In this document: positions 51,753 to 63,122 of the stretch, in pieces
How the letters are laid out: each line of letters begins with the position of its first letter
How positions within the stretch are numbered: position 1 is the first letter of the stretch
Source of the DNA: Paramecium octaurelia
Taxonomy: Eukaryota; Ciliophora; Oligohymenophorea; Peniculida; Parameciidae
DNA: 64,000 nucleotides
Direction of reading: 5' to 3'
Assembly: GCA_905182995.1 (NCBI GenBank)
Contig: CAJJDP010000027.1
Coordinates: forward strand, 120,383-184,382
Program-made: the position numbers and the translations under genes
The notes under the pieces: model-generated
Seen by the model: the letters and a program-made list of their open reading frames with translations, nothing else
Database searches by the model: none
Told to the model about the DNA's origin: nothing

Positions 51753-52647
51753 TCAAAACATACAACTTTCATATGTTGGTATCATATATTTAATATTAAT
51801 GTATGCATCTTCTCCTCCATTTTTTTCAAGTGTTTCTAATGTTTCTTGTATAAGATCAGAGAGATTTTCATTTTTTCTTTGTGAATAATCGATTTTGTCT
51901 CCAATGTTTACTAAAATAAATGATAATTGAATATACATCTTTTATTCTTATACATATTCATAACTGGTAATATTTATCTATAATAAGGGACTAAGGCTTC
52001 TCCTATCATTTATCCACTTTTGACTAATTTCTATATTTTCTTTAAGGTAATGCACATAATATCGTGATTCTTTGTTGCCAAGGCTTCTATTAAAGAATTT
52101 ATATTTATTAAATGTACTTTTGATAGGAATGATTAATTGTGGTAACACTGATAAGATCTTAGTTTCTCCTTTTTATAATAATTCTTCACATCCATTGACA
52201 GCTAAGAATTTGTAAGGATCTTCAGTTTCTCTCAGTCCTTCAAAGAAGATTGGAAGATATAAATGATAATCTAAACATTCAGGTTCGCATTTCCAAACGA
52301 TCTTTCTGACAGCTCCACTAAAATTAACTGCAATTGGAAGATCTCCTCGATCATAATATTTTTTAAATAGAGTCTATTCAATTATAGGTAAAGCTTGAAA
52401 GATTCCTGATTTTGGAACTTTTTAAGGAGCTTGAGCTTTCTTGGGAGCTAAAGATGAAGACACTAATTAATTATATAACTTATAAATTATTACTTCCACC
52501 TGTTCCTGCAAATTTGTTACTAATGTTCAATAAATTTGAACAGAATTTACCTGGTGATCTCTAAGGAGAATGTCCTTATATTGGTTTTATTCTTTTGTTT
52601 GTTACTTATTATTATTGCATTCTTATATTTATTTTATATTTAATTAT
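51744..52647. repeat. Direct copy of 53178-54081 (904 bp)
   Basis: By eye this block equals 53178-54081 at a fixed offset of 1434, with one mismatch at 51747. It ends exactly at the N gap. It therefore looks like a contig end that repeats the start of the next contig. Confidence 0.85.
51753..52620 (-). CDS. PACRG: PACRG, copy 1
   Basis: Complete copy of the ciliary protein PACRG, 259 residues after removing three introns (31, 31 and 26 nt). Signatures: [87 protein letters not shown] and the end [19 protein letters not shown] is a microtubule inner-junction protein that links the A and B tubules of axonemal doublets. The sequence equals copy 2 base for base and differs from copy 3 only by one A in the second intron. 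Three loci are doubtful; see the gap and repeat entries. Confidence 0.9.
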
Positions 52648-53177
52648 NNNNNNNNNNNNNNNNNNNNNNNNNNNNNNNNNNNNNNNNNNNNNNNNNNNNN
52701 NNNNNNNNNNNNNNNNNNNNNNNNNNNNNNNNNNNNNNNNNNNNNNNNNNNNNNNNNNNNNNNNNNNNNNNNNNNNNNNNNNNNNNNNNNNNNNNNNNNN
52801 NNNNNNNNNNNNNNNNNNNNNNNNNNNNNNNNNNNNNNNNNNNNNNNNNNNNNNNNNNNNNNNNNNNNNNNNNNNNNNNNNNNNNNNNNNNNNNNNNNNN
52901 NNNNNNNNNNNNNNNNNNNNNNNNNNNNNNNNNNNNNNNNNNNNNNNNNNNNNNNNNNNNNNNNNNNNNNNNNNNNNNNNNNNNNNNNNNNNNNNNNNNN
53001 NNNNNNNNNNNNNNNNNNNNNNNNNNNNNNNNNNNNNNNNNNNNNNNNNNNNNNNNNNNNNNNNNNNNNNNNNNNNNNNNNNNNNNNNNNNNNNNNNNNN
53101 NNNNNNNNNNNNNNNNNNNNNNNNNNNNNNNNNNNNNNNNNNNNNNNNNNNNNNNNNNNNNNNNNNNNNNNNNNNNN
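52648..53177. other. Assembly gap, 530 N
   Basis: A run of undetermined bases between two nearly identical sequences, the PACRG copy before it and the one after it. The simplest reading is a scaffolding gap between contigs that in truth overlap. Confidence 0.97.
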
Positions 53178-53186
53178 TATATATGA

Positions 53187-54054
53187 TCAAAACATACAAC
53201 TTTCATATGTTGGTATCATATATTTAATATTAATGTATGCATCTTCTCCTCCATTTTTTTCAAGTGTTTCTAATGTTTCTTGTATAAGATCAGAGAGATT
53301 TTCATTTTTTCTTTGTGAATAATCGATTTTGTCTCCAATGTTTACTAAAATAAATGATAATTGAATATACATCTTTTATTCTTATACATATTCATAACTG
53401 GTAATATTTATCTATAATAAGGGACTAAGGCTTCTCCTATCATTTATCCACTTTTGACTAATTTCTATATTTTCTTTAAGGTAATGCACATAATATCGTG
53501 ATTCTTTGTTGCCAAGGCTTCTATTAAAGAATTTATATTTATTAAATGTACTTTTGATAGGAATGATTAATTGTGGTAACACTGATAAGATCTTAGTTTC
53601 TCCTTTTTATAATAATTCTTCACATCCATTGACAGCTAAGAATTTGTAAGGATCTTCAGTTTCTCTCAGTCCTTCAAAGAAGATTGGAAGATATAAATGA
53701 TAATCTAAACATTCAGGTTCGCATTTCCAAACGATCTTTCTGACAGCTCCACTAAAATTAACTGCAATTGGAAGATCTCCTCGATCATAATATTTTTTAA
53801 ATAGAGTCTATTCAATTATAGGTAAAGCTTGAAAGATTCCTGATTTTGGAACTTTTTAAGGAGCTTGAGCTTTCTTGGGAGCTAAAGATGAAGACACTAA
53901 TTAATTATATAACTTATAAATTATTACTTCCACCTGTTCCTGCAAATTTGTTACTAATGTTCAATAAATTTGAACAGAATTTACCTGGTGATCTCTAAGG
54001 AGAATGTCCTTATATTGGTTTTATTCTTTTGTTTGTTACTTATTATTATTGCAT
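53187..54054 (-). CDS. PACRG: PACRG, copy 2 (left arm)
   Basis: Same complete gene as copy 1, with three introns; the second intron is 31 nt here and 32 nt in the right arm. Start [15 protein letters not shown] is the first in-frame Met. Divergent to the truncated phosphatase copy at 54380, as in the right arm, so the pair was duplicated as a unit. Confidence 0.9.
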
Positions 54055-54379
54055 TCTTATATTTATTTTATATTTAATTATGTATATAGCAATTAAAGTA
54101 GTTATTACTTTTTAGATAATAATCCTTAATTAATAATCAAATCAGTTATTTAGAATCCTTCTAATCGTCTATTCTAACTCCCTTTAATTCTTTTCTACTA
54201 TATTATCTACATTTAAATATCTTTATTTTGCAAATCATATTTTAATTCTAGGCTCAACTTTTTAAGTAAAATCGAGAGTTCAACTTAATCGACCTGATGA
54301 GTTGCAATAAATATTTATTTTTTAATATTCTATACAATTAATATATTCTAACGATAATATTATTTGAATAAATAAAGGA
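54055..54379. promoter_or_regulatory. Shared divergent promoter, PACRG / FCP1-like (left arm)
   Basis: A 325-base AT-rich spacer between the two start codons, present unchanged on the right arm (62798-63122). It must hold both promoters; no element is recognisable by eye. Confidence 0.5.
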
Positions 54380-55476
54380 ATGCTTCGAACAAACATGTCG
54401 ATAGTTAATCTTAACCATTAATAGAGTTCAAGTTCTCTATTATAAGCCTTAGTCAATTAGAGACCAAAATCATCATAAAAATCACATTCACAAAAAAGAG
54501 TGCCTTCAGCAAAATCGAGTAAAACAAACTAAATTGGCCAACCTAGTTACAAGGTACACTTCACTCTTAATAAAATTTAGCTGGTCACGTCTTCTTTATG
54601 TTAGCCAATTCAAAATTAAAAACAAGAAGTATCTTAACGAACAAATGAGACCTTAAAGCCGAAGTAAAATTTCTTATGATGTTAGTGATAATTCTGCAAC
54701 TGAGCCTCTATAATCTCAAAGAATTTAGGAGTAATATAGTGAAAAGAAAACCAATAAAAAAGCATCCTTAATATAAAGAACAATATTCGGTTAAAGCGCT
54801 GCATCTTTGGGTATTAAATAAAAGACAGTTAAATTGACCCGAGAATCTAGAAGTAATAGCAAAAAAGAAATGCAATAATCAATAATTGAAGAATCAACTT
54901 AATAATAGCAAGTCACAAAGGAAGTTGAAAATGCAGAAGCTACTTAAAAGCTAGAATAATTGATATCAAAGTATAAGAATACATCTTTTTTCAATTAAAC
55001 TTAGCAATCTAATTAGATTTAAACACAACAATTAAGTCCATAGATAGTTATAAGTGTTTCGTAACCAAAGGAAAATTAATCTCTTTAAACCACTTAATAA
55101 ACCTTATTGTCATAAGCATCCTTAGCAGTTTTATCTGAGTAGGATTAGAATTTAAATACAGCTTTTTCTTAATCAGCTAATTTATAGGTTAATTAAACTT
55201 AAATAAACAAGTATGTAACTAGAATTTCAAGAGGAGCAAATTTTTTTCCATAAAAATAGAATTCTAATTCTGTTAATAATTCAGTTAATACTAAGCCTAC
55301 AAGAAAAAGAATGAATTCTCCTTTGCATGCTTAAAGAAGATCGAAAGAAAATTCAATTGTATCAGAATCATTAGTAAGTCATAGGGAATCAAAATAGAAA
55401 CTTAGAAATTTGTCTGGGGATAGAAAATTTACATCAGCTTAAAAGGTTAGCTTAGGACCTTAGGTACCTTTCTAAG
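54380..55476 (+). pseudogene. FCP1/SCP-like phosphatase, truncated copy without catalytic domain
   Basis: Identical to the first 1097 bases of the right-arm gene: MLRTNMSIVNLNHQQSSSSL, two introns (54554-54580, 27 nt; 54664-54685, 22 nt) and the Ser/Gln-rich disordered region ending LSGDRKFTSAQKV...VPFQ. At 55477 an N follows and the next bases are unrelated, so the DLDETL catalytic domain is missing. The break coincides with the repeat end, which points to a misjoin rather than evolution. Confidence 0.8.
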
Positions 55477-55674
55477 NATGTTTTATTTATAATTTATCAT
55501 TTTAAACTCTTTTCATCAGTTATTATTGCTGGCTTTAAGTCAACAGCAATATTTATTTCCTTGATTTTAAAACCATTCCTTTATTTGTTTACTTTGGAGT
55601 CTAAAAGTTCAATACTTTTTAAATATATAGGTCTTATAGAAATGTGAACTTATAAATAGTAGATAAGAATACAA

Positions 55675-55794
55675 ATGGTTTTAATTATAATTCTTGCTTT
55701 AGGTTATATCATATTTTCTCCAATAATTGGATTTCCTATTTCTATCGAAGATTCTATTGGTTTTGAAGACTTTGATACTTTGTCTAGTAATTGA
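55675..55794 (+). CDS. 39-residue hydrophobic peptide, doubtful
   Basis: Forty codons: MVLIIILALGYIIFSPIIGF, then an acidic tail (SIEDSIGFEDFDTLSSN) and TGA. The start resembles a signal peptide or single membrane anchor. It is too short to be sure of and may be the first exon of something disrupted at the nearby N junction. Confidence 0.35.
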   Translation: MVLIIILALGYIIFSPIIGFPISIEDSIGFEDFDTLSSN

Positions 55795-55857
55795 TACAAG
55801 GATTTTAATAATATAGTCAATATTAAATTTTTTTTAATAAACATATATTTCAACAGG

Positions 55858-57364
55858 ATGGAAGCCAGCTTTAATTAACTTGACATCCTTTTAAGATTGA
55901 TTTAAGAAAGATCTGAGGATGTTCGAGTGATGGCAACAATAAATTCATATGTGAATGCTAATTAAAAAAACAATGATGTTGAATTCAATTAAATTTAACA
56001 AACCCTTAGGCAAATGGGATTTAAAGTGATAGCTATGAAAAAACATGATAAACCTCGGTAGGATGAAGAAAACAAAATTTTAGAGTATCTTTCAAAAATA
56101 ACTACATTAAATCTTCCTGAAAGAATATATATTTATAAATTTTGTTAAACAATAATAAAATAATTCAAACCAGAGATGCAAATAGTAAGATTTAATTAAA
56201 AAGATATAAAAGATCTACTATTAATGTTTAAATAATATTTCATGGCTGAGAATAATGCAGAAATGTTATAATAGATACAATAACTAATGATAGATTAAGA
56301 ATTTAAAGTAATTTATTTTATCCTTATTGCAGATGGCTTCAGCTTTAGTCTTAATAAAAATTTTAGTAAATAAATCTCGAGAAGATTTTCATAATTTAAT
56401 CCAAACTACATCTGCAATTGTTATAACCAAAATAAAAGCCAAGCTAGCTGAGCAATAACAATACCAAAAGTAAACAGCTATTGAATAGCCAAAATTAGCT
56501 GACCTTTAAGAATCAGAATTAAATGAAAGTCCTAAAACTAAATTATGGATATAGAGAAAAGGCAGTAAATAAAGAGAATAATCAAACTCTTTAGTTTCTT
56601 AAAAGCCTACAATCATTATCAGATCAGCTTCAATGATAGATAAATTACTAATAGCGTAATCTTAGTAATAATCTTATCAACCACAACTAATGCTATAACA
56701 ATAATAAATGTACATTAATCCAGAAAGAGAATTGAAATTACAATTAAGAGCTCAATAAAAAAAGTTAAAGAAGAAACTTCATTCTAATTATAAGGCGATT
56801 ATGGAGATAGACTTTGATAATTTTTGGGCTATGCATATTATTTTGAAAAAGAAATTTATCAAGCATTCTGACAAATATTGTAATTTATAAATATAAATAG
56901 TTTTATAAAGGGGTGGATTTTACATTTGGAGTTAATTAAAGTTATTTAATTAATTTATTAGATAAACTATAAATAACTACCAATTGAAAAGAATAGAATG
57001 CATTTAAGCAGATAAATTGGCAAATGAGTAAATTTAAGTGATACATCGAGTTTATAATACTACTTGTTAATCACCACGTAAACTGCCATAATTACAAAAT
57101 GCATAATTAAAATCATAAAGCCCATAAATCATAAAACAAAATAAGTTTGTCTCAAATTTATCGTTTTTGCCATAGCTATAATTTAGAAATTAGCAACAAT
57201 AATAAGCTTATTCGTAAGTTTCTTATAAACCCATATCATTTTATGATCCAAATAAAGATTTGACAATATCAGCTTAGAGGTCCAATAAATCATTAAATTT
57301 ATCATAAGATTTGATTCGCCACAAAAAATCTGAGCATAATTCTGAAATAATTCTCTACAAATGA
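55858..57364 (+). CDS. Helical-repeat-like protein, unknown, 493 residues
   Basis: One 25-nt intron (56308-56332) gives exactly 494 codons. It begins MEASFNQLDILLRLIQERSE; the first 200 residues are helical, reminiscent of HEAT/ARM packing (YIYKFCQTIIKQF, MASALVLIKILVNKSRED). A Gln/Ser-rich linker follows, then a second helical part (FDNFWAMHIILKKKFIKHSD, GGFYIWSQLKLFNQFIRQT) and a long Ser/Gln/Asn tail. No family named. It is the first full gene of the inverted-repeat loop. Confidence 0.65.
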
Positions 57365-57462
57365 TTTATTGAGTAATTTTTAATATTAATAAATTCTCGT
57401 AAATAAATAACTTAAAATTATTTATGAGATAATAATAAGCTCATATTTAGACTCTCTAAACT

Positions 57463-57969
57463 ATGGCGGCCAGGCTAAGCTCAAAAATTTCAAATAGAAG
57501 GTCAGTATTGAACGATAGTTAACAAATGTATAATCAATAATTAAATCTCTCAGTTAATCAGTCCTTCAATACCCCAACATTAATAACTAATCAATAATCA
57601 TTTATAATTTCACAACCAACAAATCAAAGTATGAGAGACACTGTTAAAAGCATTCGATGCGCTTCTCCGTCCTTAAGAATACAAACTGAGAGAGTAGAAG
57701 TAGAAGATAAAAAATAATAATAATTTATTGATGCCACTTTGAGATTGTTAGCTTAAAACGAGAAATTAGAAAAATTGGTTTGTGAATAAAATCAAATGTT
57801 AGCAATCTATAAGTAAGAAAAATAGGAATTAGAATTTACAGTAAAGAGATTATCTCAAGAAATTACCTTCCTAAAAGATACAAATTAAAAGAGAGTAATG
57901 GCATTAGAAAGAGAGTTAAAGCAAGTTAGTGGAAAATCGTAACATTAACCAAAAAGATTTCTTAGATGA
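57463..57969 (+). CDS. Small coiled-coil protein, 168 residues
   Basis: A single exon of 169 codons, MAARLSSKISNRRSVLNDSQ to KSQHQPKRFLR. The first 90 residues are Asn/Ser/Gln-rich; residues 95-155 form a coiled coil (ATLRLLAQNEKLEKLV, FTVKRLSQEITFLKDT, MALERELKQV). It lies 98 bases after the previous gene on the same strand. Unknown function. Confidence 0.65.
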
Positions 57970-58576
57970 ATTTTATAAGATTATGAATTCTTAATTCTAT
58001 AGGATTGTTCTTCTTATATGTTTTTGCCAGTTCTTAGTATAATTTTAAGTAAATATACTTAAACATAAAACAGAAGAATATTAGTAAAATTATTATATTT
58101 TTATCGTTTTTGATTAAATCTCAATTAATGTGACTATTTAGATCATAATATTTCAAGTTTTGTGTTGATAATGAAATTTTACTAGAGGATTTCCATACTT
58201 TTTCTATATATTTTCTTAGGTAAATAGTAACAGTTATTGGAATTTCAACAACGATTTTAAAGGAGATATTTAGTTTAAAAGTAGATCAAATTCCATCTTG
58301 AAGAAGATTTCGACATGATTTTAAATATTAAAATGATTCAAACTATTCACTTATTAAAGAGCAATTCAAATTAAAAATTAGTCTTGGAAAATCAAAGATT
58401 TGTTAATAATACTAAAATTTAAATTTCTAGTCTTTTATAACTAAGTATTAATCAAAGATTTTAAGTTTTTCTAGTTATTGTAGAACAAACAGTAAACCAA
58501 AAAGAAATATACCTAGAACGATATTTTTAGGTTTGCAAATTTAAAAAATTTAATGATTATATATAATACAAATTTG
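57970..58576. other. Spacer with scraps of coding-like sequence
   Basis: Short plus-strand stretches look coding (YWNFNNDFKGDIQFKSRSNS near 58230; MIQTIHLLKSNSNQKLVLEN near 58335) but sit in different frames, with TGAs between and no fitting intron. Possibly a gene relic; no gene called. Confidence 0.4.
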
Positions 58577-59399
58577 ATGATGTAATTTATTGAATATTAA
58601 CAATAGATTCTTGCTTTTAACACTTTCAGCAGCACTAAAACTTGATTGTAAAGATTAATGCGATGGAGATCATTACTGCTATTTGGGATAATGTTATTCA
58701 TGTACCTATTATAGAAAACAATGTAAATTATTATAATATTTCAAAGGGGAAGCAAAAATCCCTGATTTTGGAGTTCTTATCGGTAAAGGTAATGGAGTTC
58801 CTGCATATTCATGTCAAAATGACACATAACATCTTGATGAGCTTGAACACTTCCTTCAACCGAATGAGACAGGGTTTAACTAAACAGTTTTTGTTGGAAT
58901 GAAGTATAACTATTTTAAACTTAGATATCAATGTGTTCATTTTGCTAGGTACTATTGGATTCAAAAATTCGGATCAACGTTTCCTGGAATTGATACAGCT
59001 GATGAAATCTTTGACTTAACTTATGGAATTGATTATAAGAATGGAAAATATAGAAACTTAACTAAATTTTATAATGGAATGACCACAAGTATAAGAGCTG
59101 GTGATTTATTAATTTGGAATAAAAGTTACCCTTATTTCCCATATGGACACGTTGCTGTGGTTTTAGATGTATAGTTAGGGGCTGAAGAACCATATATTAC
59201 TATAGGTGAAGAAAATTATGATGATATATGGGACTCTAATTAATATGCAAGAAAATTAAAAGTTTCAACTAGTAATTTTGGGCTGGTGTATGTCATAAAT
59301 GAAAGAGAAATAACAGGACTTCCTCCTTAAGAAAAATGTAAGGATTATAATGGAAGTGCAAATGATGTCATTGTTGGTTGGGTCAGATTAAATGATTGA
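58577..59399 (+). CDS. Secreted CHAP-domain amidase (glutathionylspermidine-amidase-like)
   Basis: Exon 1 is only ATG-AT; a 25-nt intron (58582-58606) brings a signal peptide into frame (MIFLLLTLSAALKLDC). A small Cys-rich segment follows (CKDQCDGDHYCYLGQCYSC). The CHAP domain has FGVLIGKGNGVPAYSC, the catalytic-Cys motif YQCVHFARYYW, GIDTADEIFDL, AGDLLIWNKSYP, the catalytic His in YGHVAVVLDV, and ITIGEENYDDIW. CHAP amidases cut peptidoglycan peptides or glutathionylspermidine; secretion in a bacterivore suggests digestion of prey walls, which is inference. A possible second intron (58723-58746, 24 nt) changes the length by eight residues without changing the frame. Confidence 0.8.
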
Positions 59400-59830
59400 G
59401 AATAATATTTTATTTCACAGTTTCATACGATATATTACATATGGGTGTTATGTTAAAGTAAAGTTTCCAATAAATTTTTGATATTCTGGATACAATACAA
59501 TGTTAAAGACATTATGAATCTCCAAAATTTTTATTATATTGAATTAATTTGGAGAAAATTTTAATAACATTTATTGAATGAGTATTTTGAAAAAGAATAT
59601 TAGTAAATATTAAAAATTATAACTAAATTTTTCTTCCTACATCAAATTATTTGATGAATAGAAAAAGCATATTTCTAAATTATTTTAAAGATAAGTTCGC
59701 TCTTTTAAGTAAAGTCAAGCGCTGCAAAACAAAATAAATTTATGAAATTTTTATATAATTATGCAATTCCAAATCAAATTCTCCAGAAGGAGAATTAGCT
59801 TAGAAAGCATGAATTAAGAAAAACAAAAGA
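59400..59830. other. AT-rich spacer, nothing seen
   Basis: Very AT-rich, no frame or repeat of note, then an abrupt rise in G+C into the next entry. Confidence 0.5.
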
Positions 59831-60022
59831 AAGCAAAATCCAGCTTGCCTTCCATTCTCAATCCGTAGCTTTTGTCTTGATGGGGTTTCCGTGAATGAGC
59901 ACTTGGATGTGAAATTGCTTCGTAATGTGTTGTCCCTTTTGGAGGATTTTGACGCCCGCAACCTTCTTTGTCACTTATTCTGTCTCGCTGGGAGGAGTTT
60001 TGGGAGAATCATTTTTTTTTTT
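59831..60022 (+). ncRNA. Candidate structured RNA gene (GC-rich islet with T-tract end)
   Basis: Rows 59881-59940 and 59941-60000 contain 26 and 31 G/C of 60, far above the flanks. The block ends in a run of 11 T at 60012-60022, as a Pol III transcript would. Within it a hairpin ATTGC-TTC-GTAAT (59914-59926) and the nested arms GTTG...CAAC and GTC...GAC around 59929-59971 can pair, and CATTCTC near the 5' side faces GAGAAT at the 3' side. Both strands also stay open as peptides, so a foreign or decayed coding fragment is an alternative. No known RNA family recognised. Confidence 0.35.
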
Positions 60023-60867
60023 ATATAGTTTTTTTGATTTATTATATTGGGATATGTGTTCAGACCATATGGCCTTACCCCAGGAGTAAGACATTTATAA
60101 TTCTTGGCAAGCCTAAAAATGTAAACTTGAGCATAATACTTCTTTTAAAGACTTTTTCTCATACAAAACACGTGTTAGGAACATCACTTTCTCTTTCGGA
60201 CTTGGACCAACTCTATTAGACTATTGTTTCTTCATTTATAGTTCAACTTAATATTTTAAATCAGCGAGAATGGGCATGAGTTTATGAAATTGCAGTAAAT
60301 AATAAAGCTTAATACTCTTAGGCCAACATACTTTTATCTCTCGATAATACGTCAGCCAACAAAATTTAAATAGGCAATATCATTAATTATTTAGTATGTT
60401 ATCATCATCATAACATAACAAAATTCTTTCTCACCTCAAATTAACTTATCTTAATAAAACTCTGCTCTCTGGTCTTAAAATAACTATGAAGGTTTATTTA
60501 GCATTATGATTAAGAGGATAACTCTCCTTAAAGCTTTCTCTTAAACTAAACTATCAGAATTAATTGAAATTTTTAAGAGTAACTAAATGGATTATCCTAG
60601 ATTTTAAGGCAGAATTATTTAGTTTTGAAACATTAATCAACTCCTCCACAAGATTTAAATTTTAAGATTTATTCTCAACCTTAAAATATAAAAATATTTT
60701 TATGAAATTATGTTCATATTACCTAAATTTAGATAAGTAAATTTACCTCTATTATCATTGTATTCGACAGAATCAGCTGAAATCTAAAATCATTGAATTG
60801 ATTGGAAGTGAAATTTAGAATATAAATTAAATTAATTGAAACAGTTAATATATATAAATATAAATTA
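60023..60867. other. Spacer with a second moderately GC-rich patch
   Basis: The first 180 bases are richer in G+C than normal spacer and include a CTTAC...GTAAG hairpin (60074-60090) and the palindrome CCATATGG (about 60065-60072). The rest is AT-rich 3' flank of the phosphatase gene. No protein gene is supported. Confidence 0.4.
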
Positions 60868-62797
60868 TCATAGCTTTGTAATTAACTATTCAAAAGTGAT
60901 ATCTTATAAATATAATTACGACTTGAAATTTGTAGAATTCTTTAAAGGAATATCTTGATCCTACATCAGATCCATTAAATAAGTTGTTAAGTAAATCAGT
61001 TCTTTATCCAAGGCATTATCATAAAAAGGTATTATGGGAACACCGTTATCCAATTAAAAGCAAAATGAATATGAAGCATTATCAATTAATACCATATCCT
61101 TTATGTTTCTATTTCCTATTACTCTTAAATCTTTTATATGTAATCCATCTTAAATCACAACACAGCTATCTCTGAAAAACCTGTGATGGATAAACTTTTT
61201 ATCAGGATCCAAATAGTTTAATACCTTTTAAGCATAACATTCGTGTGATGCTGTAAATACTATGATTTCATATTTTTATGAGAGTATTTGAAGCATCTCT
61301 TTACAATAGGGCCTAATATTAATTCCAGCTTCCACTGTCTCTCCAGTTGGGAACTTTATTGTTAAAACAATGTCGCTTGGATCATCATTCGATTCTTAGC
61401 AATGAATCAAAGTTTCATCTAAATCAAAAACAAGACTTTTTGCAACTAATTATATAAAAATTAAATATATACATTTATTTGGAGGCAAGTTTACTATTTT
61501 CTGTTTTATATCTTCTAATTTAGGTTTTTGAGCTTCTTTACAAAATTATAAAGCATGAAAGCTTTATTAAATATGATCTAAGTAAATTTCAGAGAAATAT
61601 TGCTGTGTTTTGATGCTATTATTAAACAGTTGCTTTATTTGTGTTTCAAATTTTTTGTCATTATGAAAAAATCTGGCAAATGACATATAATATTAAAACT
61701 CTTAGAAAGGTACCTAAGGTCCTAAGCTAACCTTTTAAGCTGATGTAAATTTTCTATCCCCAGACAAATTTCTAAGTTTCTATTTTGATTCCCTATGACT
61801 TACTAATGATTCTGATACAATTGAATTTTCTTTCGATCTTCTTTAAGCATGCAAAGGAGAATTCATTCTTTTTCTTGTAGGCTTAGTATTAACTGAATTA
61901 TTAACAGAATTAGAATTCTATTTTTATGGAAAAAAATTTGCTCCTCTTGAAATTCTAGTTACATACTTGTTTATTTAAGTTTAATTAACCTATAAATTAG
62001 CTGATTAAGAAAAAGCTGTATTTAAATTCTAATCCTACTCAGATAAAACTGCTAAGGATGCTTATGACAATAAGGTTTATTAAGTGGTTTAAAGAGATTA
62101 ATTTTCCTTTGGTTACGAAACACTTATAACTATCTATGGACTTAATTGTTGTGTTTAAATCTAATTAGATTGCTAAGTTTAATTGAAAAAAGATGTATTC
62201 TTATACTTTGATATCAATTATTCTAGCTTTTAAGTAGCTTCTGCATTTTCAACTTCCTTTGTGACTTGCTATTATTAAGTTGATTCTTCAATTATTGATT
62301 ATTGCATTTCTTTTTTGCTATTACTTCTAGATTCTCGGGTCAATTTAACTGTCTTTTATTTAATACCCAAAGATGCAGCGCTTTAACCGAATATTGTTCT
62401 TTATATTAAGGATGCTTTTTTATTGGTTTTCTTTTCACTATATTACTCCTAAATTCTTTGAGATTATAGAGGCTCAGTTGCAGAATTATCACTAACATCA
62501 TAAGAAATTTTACTTCGGCTTTAAGGTCTCATTTGTTCGTTAAGATACTTCTTGTTTTTAATTTTGAATTGGCTAACATAAAGAAGACGTGACCAGCTAA
62601 ATTTTATTAAGAGTGAAGTGTACCTTGTAACTAGGTTGGCCAATTTAGTTTGTTTTACTCGATTTTGCTGAAGGCACTCTTTTTTGTGAATGTGATTTTT
62701 ATGATGATTTTGGTCTCTAATTGACTAAGGCTTATAATAGAGAACTTGAACTCTATTAATGGTTAAGATTAACTATCGACATGTTTGTTCGAAGCAT
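60868..62797 (-). CDS. FCP1/SCP-type (CTDSPL2-like) HAD protein phosphatase
   Basis: Three introns (27, 22 and 27 nt) leave exactly 618 codons. The first 380 residues are Ser/Gln/Asn-rich and disordered. The C-terminal 190 residues are the NIF/FCP1 homology domain: the catalytic DLDETLIHC with its two Asp, EAGINIRPYCKEML, IIVFTASHECYAQ, HRFFRDSCVV and IDNASYSF with GVPIIPFYDN. Family members remove phosphate from the Pol II CTD or from SMAD-like and other substrates; the long N-terminal arm recalls CTDSPL2. It is divergent to PACRG with a 325-base spacer. Only the N-terminal part lies inside the inverted repeat. Confidence 0.88.
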
Positions 62798-63122
62798 TCC
62801 TTTATTTATTCAAATAATATTATCGTTAGAATATATTAATTGTATAGAATATTAAAAAATAAATATTTATTGCAACTCATCAGGTCGATTAAGTTGAACT
62901 CTCGATTTTACTTAAAAAGTTGAGCCTAGAATTAAAATATGATTTGCAAAATAAAGATATTTAAATGTAGATAATATAGTAGAAAAGAATTAAAGGGAGT
63001 TAGAATAGACGATTAGAAGGATTCTAAATAACTGATTTGATTATTAATTAAGGATTATTATCTAAAAAGTAATAACTACTTTAATTGCTATATACATAAT
63101 TAAATATAAAATAAATATAAGA
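62798..63122. promoter_or_regulatory. Shared divergent promoter, PACRG / FCP1-like (right arm)
   Basis: The 325 bases between the two outward-reading start codons. Here both genes are intact, so this arm most likely shows the true gene order. Confidence 0.5.

Larger units (their letters stand above)
53178..55476. repeat. Left arm of a 2.3-kb inverted repeat
   Basis: Reverse complement of 61701-64000, starting at the first base after the gap and ending one base before a single N at 55477. The arms are 2299 and 2300 bases; the difference is one extra A in PACRG intron 2 of the right arm. The loop between them is 6224 bases. Confidence 0.9.

Noticed and set aside
52570-53322. Long ORFs of 188-250 residues over the N gap
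   Set aside because: They are artefacts of translating undetermined bases.
59880-59900. Telomerase RNA template on the minus strand (AAACCCC)
   Set aside because: The match is not a permuted telomere repeat, and the expected template-boundary element is absent.
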